A DNA stretch of 64,000 nt from Pelagibius sp964472095 (lineage in GTDB: Bacteria; Pseudomonadota; Alphaproteobacteria; Kiloniellales; Kiloniellaceae): NCBI GenBank assembly GCA_964472095.1, contig CAYYIV010000024.1, forward strand, positions 7,116 through 71,115, read 5' to 3'. A program made the translations under genes and the position numbers. Of this stretch, positions 18,448-27,454 are shown in pieces. The notes below the pieces were generated by a model. The model was not told where the DNA came from and made no database searches. It saw nothing but the letters and a program-made list of their open reading frames with translations. Each line of letters opens with the position of its first letter. The first letter of the stretch is position 1.

Positions 18448-19401
18448 ATGGACAATCTCCTGTCCGCCATGAAAGCAGCCGCCGAGCCGACCCGGCTTCG
18501 GCTCCTGGTGCTCTGTGCCCATGCCGACCTGACGGTTTCCGATCTCGTCCATATCCTCGGCCAGAGCCAGCCGCGGCTGTCACGGCACCTGAAGCTGCTC
18601 GCCGAGGCCGGCCTGCTCAACCGCAACCGGGAGGGCAGCTGGGCCTACTTCCGCTTGGCTCACGAAGGGCCCGCGGCGGCCCTGGCACAGACCCTGGTCG
18701 ATGCCCTGCCGGCTGACGACCCGACGGTGGTGCGCGACCTGCGCCGCCTCGACGAACTGATGGGCGAGCGCGCCCAGCGCGCGGAGGACTACTTCCGCCA
18801 GGTCGCCGACCGGTGGGACGAGCTGCGCGCACTCTATGTCCACGACGACGAGGTGGAACGCCAACTGGCCGCCCTGATCGCCGCCGAGCGGGTCGGCGAC
18901 CTGCTCGACATCGGCACCGGCACCGGGCGCATCCTGGAAGTCCTCGCCGACAAGGTGGAGCACGCCGTCGGCATCGACTTTTCCTCGGACATGCTGATGC
19001 TGGCCCGCTCCAAGCTGGAGCGCGCCCGCCTGCGCAACTGCGTGGTGCGCAAGGGCGACATGAATCACCTGCCGCTGGGCGAGGCGAGCTTCGATGCGGT
19101 GACCATCCATCAGGTACTGCACTATGCCGAGCGGCCGTCGCGGGCCATCGAGGAAGCGGCCCGCGTGCTGCGTCCCGGCGGGCGCCTCTTCATCGTTGAT
19201 TTCCTGGCCCATGAGCTCGACTTCCTGCGTAGCGAGCACGAGCACCGCTGGCTCGGCTTCGAGGAAGACAAGATGGCCGATTGGCTGCAGTCGGCCGGCT
19301 TGCAGCCAGAGGACTGTCGACGCCTCAAGGGCAAGGCTCTGACCATCTGCATATGGACGGCGCGCCAGACCGCGGCGCGCGACCGTTCCGTAGCGGCTTG
19401 A
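18448..19401 (+). CDS. ArsR-family regulator fused to a SAM-dependent methyltransferase
   Basis: This is a two-domain protein of 317 residues. Residues 1-95 are an ArsR-type winged helix (LSRHLKLLAEAGLLNRNREG recognition region), and residues 140-260 are a class I methyltransferase with motif I LDIGTGTGR and post-motif GGRLFIVDF. It sits 15 bp before metF and within the metF-metH operon, so it probably regulates methionine synthesis by sensing SAM or SAH through the methyltransferase fold. A palindrome in its own promoter suggests autoregulation. It could instead methylate a substrate; sensing is inferred. Confidence 0.82.
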   Translation: MDNLLSAMKAAAEPTRLRLLVLCAHADLTVSDLVHILGQSQPRLSRHLKLLAEAGLLNRNREGSWAYFRLAHEGPAAALAQTLVDALPADDPTVVRDLRRLDELMGERAQRAEDYFRQVADRWDELRALYVHDDEVERQLAALIAAERVGDLLDIGTGTGRILEVLADKVEHAVGIDFSSDMLMLARSKLERARLRNCVVRKGDMNHLPLGEASFDAVTIHQVLHYAERPSRAIEEAARVLRPGGRLFIVDFLAHELDFLRSEHEHRWLGFEEDKMADWLQSAGLQPEDCRRLKGKALTICIWTARQTAARDRSVAA

Positions 19402-19416
19402 AGGAGGACAGCGCTC

Positions 19417-20373
19417 ATGGCCGATAGCATCCGCAACGCCGCCGCCGCCCCACGTGCCGTCACCAAGGGAGACAGTTTGTTGCCGCGCTTTTCCTTCGAG
19501 TACTTTCCACCGGCTACCCCGGTCGCCGAAGAGCGCTTCCGCGACACGGTGGTGCGTCTCGGCGCCTTGGGGCCGGACTTCGTCTCGGTCACCTACGGGG
19601 CCGGCGGCACCACGCAGGAGCGCACCTTCAAGGCGATCGACTGGGTGCGCCGCGAGACCGACCAGCAGCCGGCGGCGCACCTGACCTGCGTCGGGGCGAG
19701 CCGGGCGCAGATCGACGCCATCGCTGAAAAGTATTGGGAGTCGGGGGTGCGCCGGATCGTCGCCATCCGTGGCGACGCCCCCAAGGACAGCAGCGGCTAC
19801 CGGCCGCATCCTGAGGGCTATGCCTATGCCGCCGATCTGGTCGCCGGCCTGAAGCGGGTAGCCGATTTCGACATTTCCGTCTCGGCTTATCCGGAGGTGC
19901 ACCCGGAGGCACGCAATGCCGCCGCCGACCTGGACAACCTGAAGCGCAAGATCGACGCCGGCGCCAGCCGCGCCATCACCCAGTTCTTCTTCGATCCGGA
20001 CGACTACCTGCGCTTCATCGACCGCGCGCGGGCGGCCGGCATCAAGGTGCCGATCGTCCCGGGCATCCTGCCGATCGTGAACTTCGACCGCACGCGGCAG
20101 ATGGCGGAGAGCTGCAAGGCGGCGATGCCGCGGTGGCTGGTCGACCTCTACGCCGAACTGGAGGAGGACAACGAGGTGCGCTTCCCGGTAGCGGTCTCGG
20201 TCGCCGCCGAGCTCTGCCGTCATCTCCTGGCCCGCGGAGTCGAGGACTTTCACATCTATACCCTGAACCGGGCAGACCTGACGGCGGCGCTCTGCCGGCT
20301 GCTGCGCAGCGACAGGCGGTCCCGCGCATTCCTTGTCGAGGAGCCCATGCTGCTGGCCGGAGGCCTTTCGTGA
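19417..20373 (+). CDS. metF: 5,10-methylenetetrahydrofolate reductase MetF
   Basis: This flavoenzyme reduces methylene-THF to 5-methyl-THF, the methyl donor for MetH. The 318 residues form a TIM-barrel with family motifs FSFEYFPP near residue 27, VSVTYGAGG near 54, HLTCVG near 88 and QFFFDPDDY near 191. Length is typical (about 300). GAAGGAGG precedes the ATG. The stop overlaps the metH GTG, so the two are translationally coupled. Confidence 0.95.
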   Translation: MADSIRNAAAAPRAVTKGDSLLPRFSFEYFPPATPVAEERFRDTVVRLGALGPDFVSVTYGAGGTTQERTFKAIDWVRRETDQQPAAHLTCVGASRAQIDAIAEKYWESGVRRIVAIRGDAPKDSSGYRPHPEGYAYAADLVAGLKRVADFDISVSAYPEVHPEARNAAADLDNLKRKIDAGASRAITQFFFDPDDYLRFIDRARAAGIKVPIVPGILPIVNFDRTRQMAESCKAAMPRWLVDLYAELEEDNEVRFPVAVSVAAELCRHLLARGVEDFHIYTLNRADLTAALCRLLRSDRRSRAFLVEEPMLLAGGLS

Positions 20374-23300
20374 GTCGCTTTCTGGACAAGCTTTCCGAGC
20401 AGGTGCTGCTCTGCGACGGCGCCATGGGCAGCCGCGTGCAGGCCATGGACCTGACCCTGGATGACTACTGGGAGCAGGAAAACTGCACCGAGGTGCTGAA
20501 CCTCTCGCGCCCGGACATCGTGCGTGAAATTCACCGCGGCTACTTCGAGGCCGGCGCCGACATGGTGGAGACCAACACCTTCGGCGGCTCTCCGGTGACG
20601 CTCGGCGAGTTCGGCCTCGGCGCGCGCGCCTTGGAGATCAACCGCCGCGCCGCCGAGCTCGCCCGCGAGGCGGCGGAGCTCTTCGCCGCCGACGGCCGCG
20701 AACGCTTCGTGGTCGGCTCGGTCGGTCCGGGCACGCGGCTGCCCTCGCTGGGCCATGTCGACTACGACACCTTGGAAGCCGCTTTCCGGGTGCAGTGCGA
20801 GGGGCTGCTCGCCGGCGGCGCCGATGCCATCCTGATCGAGACCTGCCAGGACCCGCTGCAGGTGAAGGCGGCGGTGAATGGCGCCAAGCTCGCCCGCGTG
20901 GCGGCCGGCAGCGACTTGCCGATCATGGTGCAGGTGACGGTGGAGACCACCGGCACCCTGCTGGTCGGCGCAGACGTGGCGGCGGCGGCTACCGTGCTGA
21001 AGGCGCTCGACATTCCGGTCATGGGCCTCAACTGTGCCACCGGCCCGCAGGAGATGGCGCCGCACCTCGAGTGGCTGGCTGAAAACTGGCCGGGCTTCCT
21101 CTCCGTCCAGCCCAACGCCGGCCTGCCCGAACTGGTCGACGGCCAGACCCGCTACCCGCTGCGTCCGCGCGAGCTGGCCGGCTGGATCGAGCGCTTCCTG
21201 GCCGAGGACGGCGTGAACCTCATCGGCGGCTGCTGCGGCACCACGACAGATCATATTGCCGCCCTCGATGCCATGTTGCGCAAGCGTGCCGGAGACGACG
21301 CGCGGGTCGGTGCCCGTCCGGCGCCGAAGCAGCGCCAGAGCTTCTGGGTGCCCTCGGTGGCCTCGCTCTATAGTCAGATCGGCCTGCGCCAGGAGAACGC
21401 CTATCTCTCCATCGGCGAACGCTGCAACGCCAACGGCAGCAAACGCTTCCGCGAGCTGCAGGAGGCTGGCGACTGGGACGGCTGCATCGCCATGGGCGTC
21501 GAGCAGACCAAGGAAGGCTCCCACGCCATCGACGTCTGCACCGCCTTCGTCGGCCGCGACGAGATTGCCGAGATGACCGAAGTGGTCAGCCGCATGCGCG
21601 GCTCCGTCTCGGCCCCGCTTGTCTTCGACTCCACCGAGCTGCCGGTGCTGGAAGTCGCCATGAAGCTCTACGGCGGCAAGCCGATCCTCAATTCCATCAA
21701 CTTCGAAGACGGCGAGGAGGCGGCCCACAAGCGGCTCGAGCTGGCCCGTCGCTTCGGCTCGGCGGTGATCGCTCTCACAATCGACGAGGAGGGCATGGCC
21801 AAGAGCGCCGACCGCAAAGTCGAGGTCGCCAAGCGCCTGCACGACTTCGCCTGCGTGCAGCACGGACTGCCGGCCAGCGACCTGATCATCGATCCGCTGA
21901 CCTTCACCATCTGCACCGGCAACGAGGACGACCGAAAGCTTGGCCTCTGGACCCTGGATGCCATCGAGGGCATCGTCCGCGAGCTGCCCGACTGCCAGAT
22001 CCTGCTCGGCCTCTCCAACATCTCCTTCGGGTTGAATGCCGCGGCCCGCCATGTGTTGAATTCCGTCTTCCTCGACCACGCCATCAAGCGCGGTCTGACC
22101 GCCGCCATCGTGCACGTCAGCAAGATCATGCCGCTGCACAAGATCCCCGAGGAGGAGGCGAGGGTCGCCGAAGACCTTATCTTCGACCGCCGGAGGGAGG
22201 GCTACGATCCTCTGCAGGTCTTCATGGGCCTCTTCGAAGGTCGCAGCGCCGAGGCCAGCGAGAAGCGCGCGCGCGCCGAGGACGTCGAGACCCGCCTCAA
22301 GGACCGCATCGTCGACGGCGACCGTCAGGGCCTGGAGGACGACCTCAACGAGGCCATGACCAAGCATTCGCCGCTCGACATCATCAACATCCACTTGCTG
22401 GCCGGCATGAAAGTGGTGGGCGAGCTCTTCGGCGCCGGCAAGATGCAGCTGCCTTTCGTGCTGCAGTCGGCAGAGACCATGAAGGCGGCCGTGCGCTTCC
22501 TGGAGCCGCATATGGATAAGGTGAAGGGCAAGGAGAAGGGCATCATCGTGCTGGCCACGGTGAAAGGCGACGTGCACGACATCGGCAAGAACCTGGTCGA
22601 CATCATTCTCACCAACAACGGCTACAAGGTGATCAACCTCGGCATCAAGCAGCCGATCGACAGCATCCTGGCCGCGGTCATCGAGCATGAAGCCGACGCC
22701 GTCGGCATGTCCGGCCTGCTGGTGAAGTCGACCGTCGTCATGCGCGAGAACCTGGAGCGCATGAGCCGCGACAACGTGAAGATTCCGGTGATGCTGGGCG
22801 GCGCGGCGCTGACCCGCAACTACGTTGAGACTGACTGCGCGGCGGCCTACGGCAGCGGCCAGGTCGCCTATGCCCGCGATGCCTTCGACGGACTGTCGCT
22901 GATGGACAAGGTGGTGAACGGCAACTTCGCCGCCCATGTCGGCGCGCAGCAGGAGAAGCGCAAAGCCATGCCGACCGGCGGCAAGCGTGTGCTGGGCCAG
23001 GCAACCCGCGCCGACCAGCGACCGGTCGACTTCGAGGAGACCCGCCTGCGCCGCGACGAGCTGTCAGCCGGTGTCGAGGTTCCGGAGCCGCCGTTCTGGG
23101 GCGCGCGGGTGCTGGCCCGGGTGCCGGTCGACGCCCTGGTGCCCTTCCTCAACGAGCGCATGCTCTACCAATTCCAATGGGGCTTCCGCAAGAGCGGGCG
23201 CAGCCTGGAAGAGTACATGGCCTGGGCGCGCAAGGAGCTGCGCCCGATCCTCAAACGCATGCTCGGGGTCTGCAAGCAGCAGGACATTCTGGTGCCGCAG

Positions 23301-23873
23301 GCGGTCTACGGCTATTGGCCGGCCAATGCGGAAGGCAATGACGTCATCCTCTATGATCCCGAGGCGCAGGACCGCGAGGTCGCGCGCTTCACCCTGCCGC
23401 GCCAGGCGCGCAGCGGCGGGCTGTGCATCGCCGACTTCCTGCGCGACGTTTCCTCCGGGGAGCGCGACGTGCTCGGGCTGCAGATCGTCACCATGGGCCA
23501 GCGCGCCTCCGACGTGGCAAGGGAGTGGTTCAAGGACGACCGCTACCAGGACTACCTCTACCTGCACGGCCTCGGCGTCGAACTGGCGGAGGCGCTGGCC
23601 GAGTACGTTCACAAGCGCATCCGCGGCGAGCTCGACTTCAGCCACGAGGATTCGCGCGACCTGGACGCGATGCTCAGCCAGGGCTACCGTGGATCGCGCT
23701 ATTCCTTCGGCTATCCGGCCTGCCCGAACCTGGAGGACCAGGATCAGCTGCTGCGGCTGCTGAAGGCGTCGGAGATCGGCGTCGAGCTGTCCGACGAGTA
23801 CCAGCTGCATCCGGAGCAGTCGACCTCGGCGATCGTGCTGCACCATCCGCAGGCCAAGTATTTTTCCGTCTGA
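20370..23873 (+). CDS. metH: Cobalamin-dependent methionine synthase MetH
   Basis: MetH transfers the methyl group of 5-methyl-THF via cobalamin to homocysteine. It has 1167 residues with all four modules. These are the homocysteine domain with zinc ligands in LNCATG and GGCCGT, the pterin domain starting near ERCNANGSK, the B12 cap and Rossmann domain with base-off His736 in DVHDIG, and the SAM-dependent reactivation domain ending in YSFGYPACP and LHPEQSTSAI. The start is GTG 20370, overlapping the metF stop. The frame runs further upstream but only as a shadow of metF. Confidence 0.96.
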   Translation: MSRFLDKLSEQVLLCDGAMGSRVQAMDLTLDDYWEQENCTEVLNLSRPDIVREIHRGYFEAGADMVETNTFGGSPVTLGEFGLGARALEINRRAAELAREAAELFAADGRERFVVGSVGPGTRLPSLGHVDYDTLEAAFRVQCEGLLAGGADAILIETCQDPLQVKAAVNGAKLARVAAGSDLPIMVQVTVETTGTLLVGADVAAAATVLKALDIPVMGLNCATGPQEMAPHLEWLAENWPGFLSVQPNAGLPELVDGQTRYPLRPRELAGWIERFLAEDGVNLIGGCCGTTTDHIAALDAMLRKRAGDDARVGARPAPKQRQSFWVPSVASLYSQIGLRQENAYLSIGERCNANGSKRFRELQEAGDWDGCIAMGVEQTKEGSHAIDVCTAFVGRDEIAEMTEVVSRMRGSVSAPLVFDSTELPVLEVAMKLYGGKPILNSINFEDGEEAAHKRLELARRFGSAVIALTIDEEGMAKSADRKVEVAKRLHDFACVQHGLPASDLIIDPLTFTICTGNEDDRKLGLWTLDAIEGIVRELPDCQILLGLSNISFGLNAAARHVLNSVFLDHAIKRGLTAAIVHVSKIMPLHKIPEEEARVAEDLIFDRRREGYDPLQVFMGLFEGRSAEASEKRARAEDVETRLKDRIVDGDRQGLEDDLNEAMTKHSPLDIINIHLLAGMKVVGELFGAGKMQLPFVLQSAETMKAAVRFLEPHMDKVKGKEKGIIVLATVKGDVHDIGKNLVDIILTNNGYKVINLGIKQPIDSILAAVIEHEADAVGMSGLLVKSTVVMRENLERMSRDNVKIPVMLGGAALTRNYVETDCAAAYGSGQVAYARDAFDGLSLMDKVVNGNFAAHVGAQQEKRKAMPTGGKRVLGQATRADQRPVDFEETRLRRDELSAGVEVPEPPFWGARVLARVPVDALVPFLNERMLYQFQWGFRKSGRSLEEYMAWARKELRPILKRMLGVCKQQDILVPQAVYGYWPANAEGNDVILYDPEAQDREVARFTLPRQARSGGLCIADFLRDVSSGERDVLGLQIVTMGQRASDVAREWFKDDRYQDYLYLHGLGVELAEALAEYVHKRIRGELDFSHEDSRDLDAMLSQGYRGSRYSFGYPACPNLEDQDQLLRLLKASEIGVELSDEYQLHPEQSTSAIVLHHPQAKYFSV

Positions 23874-23906
23874 ACCGCCTCAGGCGCCGAATTGGGGAGC
23901 ATTGTC

Positions 23907-24281
23907 ATGGCCGCAGAGAAGTCCGTTTTCGATCTCGAGGCGTACCGTCGGGAGGAGGACGAGGCCGTCCGCGAAGCGGCGCGGGCCTCGACCTGGTGGG
24001 ATGAGGAATGGTTGAAGTTCCCCACCGTCAGCAAGGGCGCGGACGGAGCCTGGCGCTATTGGAGCGTACCGGCCGACAGCGGCGTCTACCAGGACGACTG
24101 GCCGCTCGGCGAGCGCCTGGCGCGCGAGACCGTGGCACAGATGCGCCGCTTCCCAGAGGGTAGCACGGTGCTGCGCCGCATCCTGCGCGAGATGGATCCT
24201 GAATCGACGGTGGGGCAGGGCTTCCTGACGGCGATCGAGGAGATGCTTTGCCAGGGCGGGCCGACGCTGCAATCGGTCTGA
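23907..24281 (+). CDS. Hypothetical protein downstream of metH
   Basis: I do not recognise this 124-residue protein. It is acidic and tryptophan-rich (STWWDEEW, WRYWSVP, DDWPLGERLARETV) and has no signal peptide or membrane helix. The ATG at 23907 follows TTGGGGAGC; an in-frame TTG at 23892 is possible. It lies 33 bp after metH and may be the last gene of that operon. Coding is supported by amino-acid composition and length without a competing frame. Confidence 0.55.
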   Translation: MAAEKSVFDLEAYRREEDEAVREAARASTWWDEEWLKFPTVSKGADGAWRYWSVPADSGVYQDDWPLGERLARETVAQMRRFPEGSTVLRRILREMDPESTVGQGFLTAIEEMLCQGGPTLQSV

Positions 24282-24345
24282 CCGGTCCGGCGGCGCGCCG
24301 GGGCCAGCGATCAATAAATTCTTGCGGGCCAGCGCGGGCGACCGG

Positions 24346-24729
24346 ATGCTGCTTGCCATGAAGGCAGGAAACAAGCAGGTCGGCGCGCGGATCAGGATCG
24401 TCCTCGAACCGGACATCGCCATCGGCCCCGGCAAGGCGGACCTTCTCGAAGGCATCAAGCAAACCGGCTCGATCGCCGCCGCCGGCCGGGGCATGGGCAT
24501 GAGCTACAAGCGCGCCTGGCTTCTCGTCGAGACTATGAACGCCTGCTTCAGGACACCGGTGGTCATCACGCGCCGCGGCGGCCGTGCCCACGGCGGCGCG
24601 TCGCTGACGCCGACCGGCGAAGCCGTCCTCGCCGGCTACCGGCGCATGGAGGCGCTGGCCGAGGAGGCCCTTGCGACGGAAATGGCCAGGTTGAGAGCCG
24701 TGCTGCGCGACATGCCCGGCGAGACATGA
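24346..24729 (+). CDS. modE: ModE N-terminal-domain regulator (lacks molybdate-binding domains)
   Basis: This is a winged-helix protein of about 127 residues matching the ModE N-terminal domain: the helix-turn-helix region GSIAAAGRGMGMSYKRAW and the wing GGRAHGGASLTPTGEAV. Full ModE has two C-terminal molybdate-binding (TOBE/Mop) domains, and these are absent. It probably still controls the adjacent modABC operon through the palindrome at 24750-24781, perhaps sensing molybdate through another partner. Starts at 24322 (TTG) or 24358 (ATG) are also possible; none has a strong ribosome site. Confidence 0.75.
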   Translation: MLLAMKAGNKQVGARIRIVLEPDIAIGPGKADLLEGIKQTGSIAAAGRGMGMSYKRAWLLVETMNACFRTPVVITRRGGRAHGGASLTPTGEAVLAGYRRMEALAEEALATEMARLRAVLRDMPGET

Positions 24730-24749
24730 ACGTTGACCGGCACGCCGGG

Positions 24750-24781
24750 CTATCGATATGTTCATCTGCACATATCGATAG
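24750..24781 (+). promoter_or_regulatory. ModE-box-like perfect inverted repeat upstream of modA
   Basis: Arms of 12 bp (24750-24761 and 24770-24781) are perfect inverted repeats, CTATCGATATGT and its complement, with an 8-base spacer. ModE operators are AT-rich palindromes of CGNTATATA-type half-sites with a similar gap (family knowledge). It ends 7 bp before the modA ATG, so a bound regulator could block both transcription and start of translation. Confidence 0.65.
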
Positions 24782-24788
24782 GAAACCC

Positions 24789-25610
24789 ATGAACCGCCCC
24801 GCTTTGAAGCAGCGGTCCCGCCCGGGTCGTGCCGCCTGCCTAGCGGTCTTGCTCGCTCTTTCGGTCCTGGTCTCGGCGTTCCAGCCGGCAGCGGCGCAGG
24901 AGTCGCCCGTTATCGCCGGCGCCTCCGATCTGCAGTTCGCTCTCGAGGAGATCGCCGAGGCATTCCAGGCCGATACCGGGCAGGCGGTGAGACTGTCGCT
25001 CGGCTCCTCGGGCAACTTCGCCCGCCAGATCCGCCAGGGCGCGCCCTTCCAGATGTATATGTCGGCGGACGAGAGTTACGTGTTCGGGTTGGAGCGCGAC
25101 GGGTTTACGCGCGGCGCCGGTACGCTCTATGCCGCCGGCCGGATCGTCGTAATTGCGCCGCACGGCTCCTCCCTTGCCCCGGACGCCGGGCTCGACGACC
25201 TGGCCGCGGCCCTCGCCGACGGGCGGCTCGAGCGCTTCGCCATCGCCAATCCGGAGCACGCGCCTTACGGCAAGCGCGCAGAGGAGGCCTTGCGGCACAG
25301 GGGCCTCTGGGAGGCCATCCGGCCCAGGCTGGTGCTTGGCGAGAACGTGACCCAGGCAGCTCAGTTCGCCACCTCGGGCAATGCCGAGGGCGGCATCGTC
25401 GCCTACTCGCTCGCGCTCTCTCCGAAGGTCTCCGCCCTCGGCACCTACGCCTTGATCCCGGCGGCGTGGCATTCCCCGCTGCGCCAGCGCATGGTGCTCC
25501 TGCGCGATGCCGGGCCGGTCGCGGAGCGCTTCTACGACTACGTCCAGCAACCGGCGGCCCGGGCGATCCTGCGCCGGTACGGCTTCCTGCTGCCGGGCGA
25601 GGAAAGCTGA
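24789..25610 (+). CDS. modA: Molybdate ABC transporter substrate-binding protein ModA
   Basis: This is the periplasmic molybdate (or tungstate) binding protein, 273 residues. It has a Sec signal over about residues 1-36 ending in PAAAQ. The mature domain has the ModA signatures AGASDLQFALEEIA, LGSSGNFARQI and ANPEHAPYG. Start ATG 24789 was chosen because it gives a normal signal peptide. An upstream in-frame ATG at 24726 would place the operator inside the gene. It is followed by modB and modC. The operon supplies molybdate, which the Soe-like enzyme needs as cofactor. Confidence 0.9.
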   Translation: MNRPALKQRSRPGRAACLAVLLALSVLVSAFQPAAAQESPVIAGASDLQFALEEIAEAFQADTGQAVRLSLGSSGNFARQIRQGAPFQMYMSADESYVFGLERDGFTRGAGTLYAAGRIVVIAPHGSSLAPDAGLDDLAAALADGRLERFAIANPEHAPYGKRAEEALRHRGLWEAIRPRLVLGENVTQAAQFATSGNAEGGIVAYSLALSPKVSALGTYALIPAAWHSPLRQRMVLLRDAGPVAERFYDYVQQPAARAILRRYGFLLPGEES

Positions 25611-25634
25611 ACGGCAACGACGGGGGCGACCTTC

Positions 25635-26303
25635 ATGGACTGGACCGCGCTTTTCCTGTCGTTGCAGCTCGCCGCCTTCACCGTCGTCATCCTGCTGCCC
25701 GTCGGGATCGTCATGGGCAGGTTCCTGGCCTACCGCGACTTTGCCGGCAAGGGCCTGGCCGAAGCGCTGGTGGCGCTGCCGCTGGTTCTGCCGCCCACCG
25801 TCTTCGGCTACTACCTCCTGGTCGTGCTGGGCTCGGCCTCGCCCGTGGGGCAGTTCTGGGAGGCGTTGTTCGGGCGCCCGCTCGTGTTCACCTTCGAGGG
25901 ACTGCTGATCGCCTCGGTGGTCTTCAACCTGCCCTTCGCGATCCAGCCGATGCAACGCGGCTTCGAGGCGATTCCCGACGAGGTGCGGGCGGCGGCTGCC
26001 TGCTGCGGCATGCCACCCTGGCGGGCTCTGCTCAGCGTCGAACTGCCGCTTGCCTGGCCCGGCATCCTGACGGCCCTGGTGTTGAGCTTCGCGCATACCC
26101 TGGGGGAGTTCGGCATTGTCCTCATGGTGGGCGGCAGCATCCCCGGAGAGACCAGGACCATCGCCATATCCATCTATGACCGCGTGCAGGCCTTCGACGA
26201 TGCGGGTGCGGCGCAGATGTCAGCGCTGCTGCTTGCATTTTCGCTCGTCACCATCGCGCTGACCTTCGCCTTCTCGCGCCGGATCGGGCGGCGGCTGGGG
26301 TGA
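25635..26303 (+). CDS. modB: Molybdate ABC transporter permease ModB
   Basis: This is the inner-membrane permease of the molybdate importer. It has 222 residues with five to six hydrophobic helices, the segment LPLVLPPTVFGYYLL near residue 49 and the EAA loop followed by AHTLGEFGIVLMVGG near 150, typical of ModB. Length is normal. It lies 24 bp after modA and its stop overlaps the possible GTG start of modC. Confidence 0.92.
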   Translation: MDWTALFLSLQLAAFTVVILLPVGIVMGRFLAYRDFAGKGLAEALVALPLVLPPTVFGYYLLVVLGSASPVGQFWEALFGRPLVFTFEGLLIASVVFNLPFAIQPMQRGFEAIPDEVRAAAACCGMPPWRALLSVELPLAWPGILTALVLSFAHTLGEFGIVLMVGGSIPGETRTIAISIYDRVQAFDDAGAAQMSALLLAFSLVTIALTFAFSRRIGRRLG

Positions 26304-26308
26304 GCGGC

Positions 26309-27427
26309 ATGCCGGGCCTGGTCGTCACCCTGCACCAGGAATCGCCGATTCCGCTGGCAGCGGAGTTCTCCTGCGCGCCCGGGGAGGTGCTTGCCCTCGT
26401 CGGCCCTTCGGGCAGCGGCAAGTCGACGATCCTGCGTTCGATCGCCGGCATCTACCGGCCGGCTCGGGGCAGCGTGACGGTGGACGGCGAGACCTGGCTC
26501 GACGGCGCCCGCGGCTATCACCTGCCGACCCATCGGCGCGCCGTCGGCATGGTGTTCCAGAGCTACGCCCTGTTCCCGCACATGACCGCGCTCGGCAATG
26601 TGATGGCGGCCTTGGGGCACCTGCCGCCGGATCAGCGGGCGGCGCGTGCCCGCAGCCTGCTCGATCTCGTTCACCTGACCGAACTCTACGGTCGCCGTCC
26701 GCAGGAGCTCTCAGGCGGTCAGCAGCAGCGCGTGGCGGTGGCGCGGGCCCTGGCGCGCGAACCCAGGGCCCTGCTGCTCGACGAGCCCTTCTCGGCCGTC
26801 GACAAGGCGACGCGCCAGCGCCTCTACCGGGAGATCGCCGTGCTGCGCCGGGGGCTGAACATGCCGATGGTGCTGGTGACGCACGACCTCGACGAGGCCG
26901 CGATGCTGGCGGATCGTATCGCCGTGCTGTATCGCGGGCGCACGCTGCAGACCGGGACGCCGAGCGAGGTGACGATGCGTCCGCTGTCGGCGGAAGTCGC
27001 CCGGCTGGTCGATCTGCGCAATGTCTTCGAGGGCGTCGTCGCCAGCCGCGACAGCGATGGCGGGCGCACCGTCGTCGACTGGGCCGGGCTGAAGCTCGAA
27101 ACCCAGGGAGGATCGGACGTTTCCCCGGGTCAGCGCGTGTCCTGGGTGATCCCCGATGGCTTCGTGGTGTTGCATCGCCGGGATCGTCCCTCCAGGGGCG
27201 ATCACGAGAACCCCGTTCCAGGCAGGGTCGAGTCCGTCCTCGGCATCGGCCAGATGGCGCACGTCGTATTGCGGCCCAGCCATGCGCCCGAGCTGCCCGT
27301 TCACTTCTCACTGCCGCTGCACGTGGCGCATCGGAACGGCATTGAGCCGGGCGTCGCGGCCACCGTATCGCTGCTCGGAGAGGGCATCCACACGATGCCG
27401 CCGCCGGCATTTTCATCAGCCTGCTAG
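26309..27427 (+). CDS. modC: Molybdate ABC transporter ATP-binding protein ModC
   Basis: This is the ATPase of the molybdate importer, 372 residues. Walker A is GPSGSGKST near residue 31, the signature LSGGQQQRVAVARAL near 134, Walker B LLLDEPFSAVD near 156, and H-loop VTHDLDEA near 192. A C-terminal TOBE-like domain (about 290-365) should bind oxyanion. The ATG at 26309 was chosen; GTG 26300 overlaps the modB stop and would add three residues. Confidence 0.92.
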   Translation: MPGLVVTLHQESPIPLAAEFSCAPGEVLALVGPSGSGKSTILRSIAGIYRPARGSVTVDGETWLDGARGYHLPTHRRAVGMVFQSYALFPHMTALGNVMAALGHLPPDQRAARARSLLDLVHLTELYGRRPQELSGGQQQRVAVARALAREPRALLLDEPFSAVDKATRQRLYREIAVLRRGLNMPMVLVTHDLDEAAMLADRIAVLYRGRTLQTGTPSEVTMRPLSAEVARLVDLRNVFEGVVASRDSDGGRTVVDWAGLKLETQGGSDVSPGQRVSWVIPDGFVVLHRRDRPSRGDHENPVPGRVESVLGIGQMAHVVLRPSHAPELPVHFSLPLHVAHRNGIEPGVAATVSLLGEGIHTMPPPAFSSAC

Positions 27428-27454
27428 CGAGCCGCGACCGCCACGGAGGTTACC

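Noticed and set aside
20256..22937. 893-codon minus-strand open frame
   Set aside because: It is antisense to metH, whose domains are complete; the translated product has no recognisable motif.
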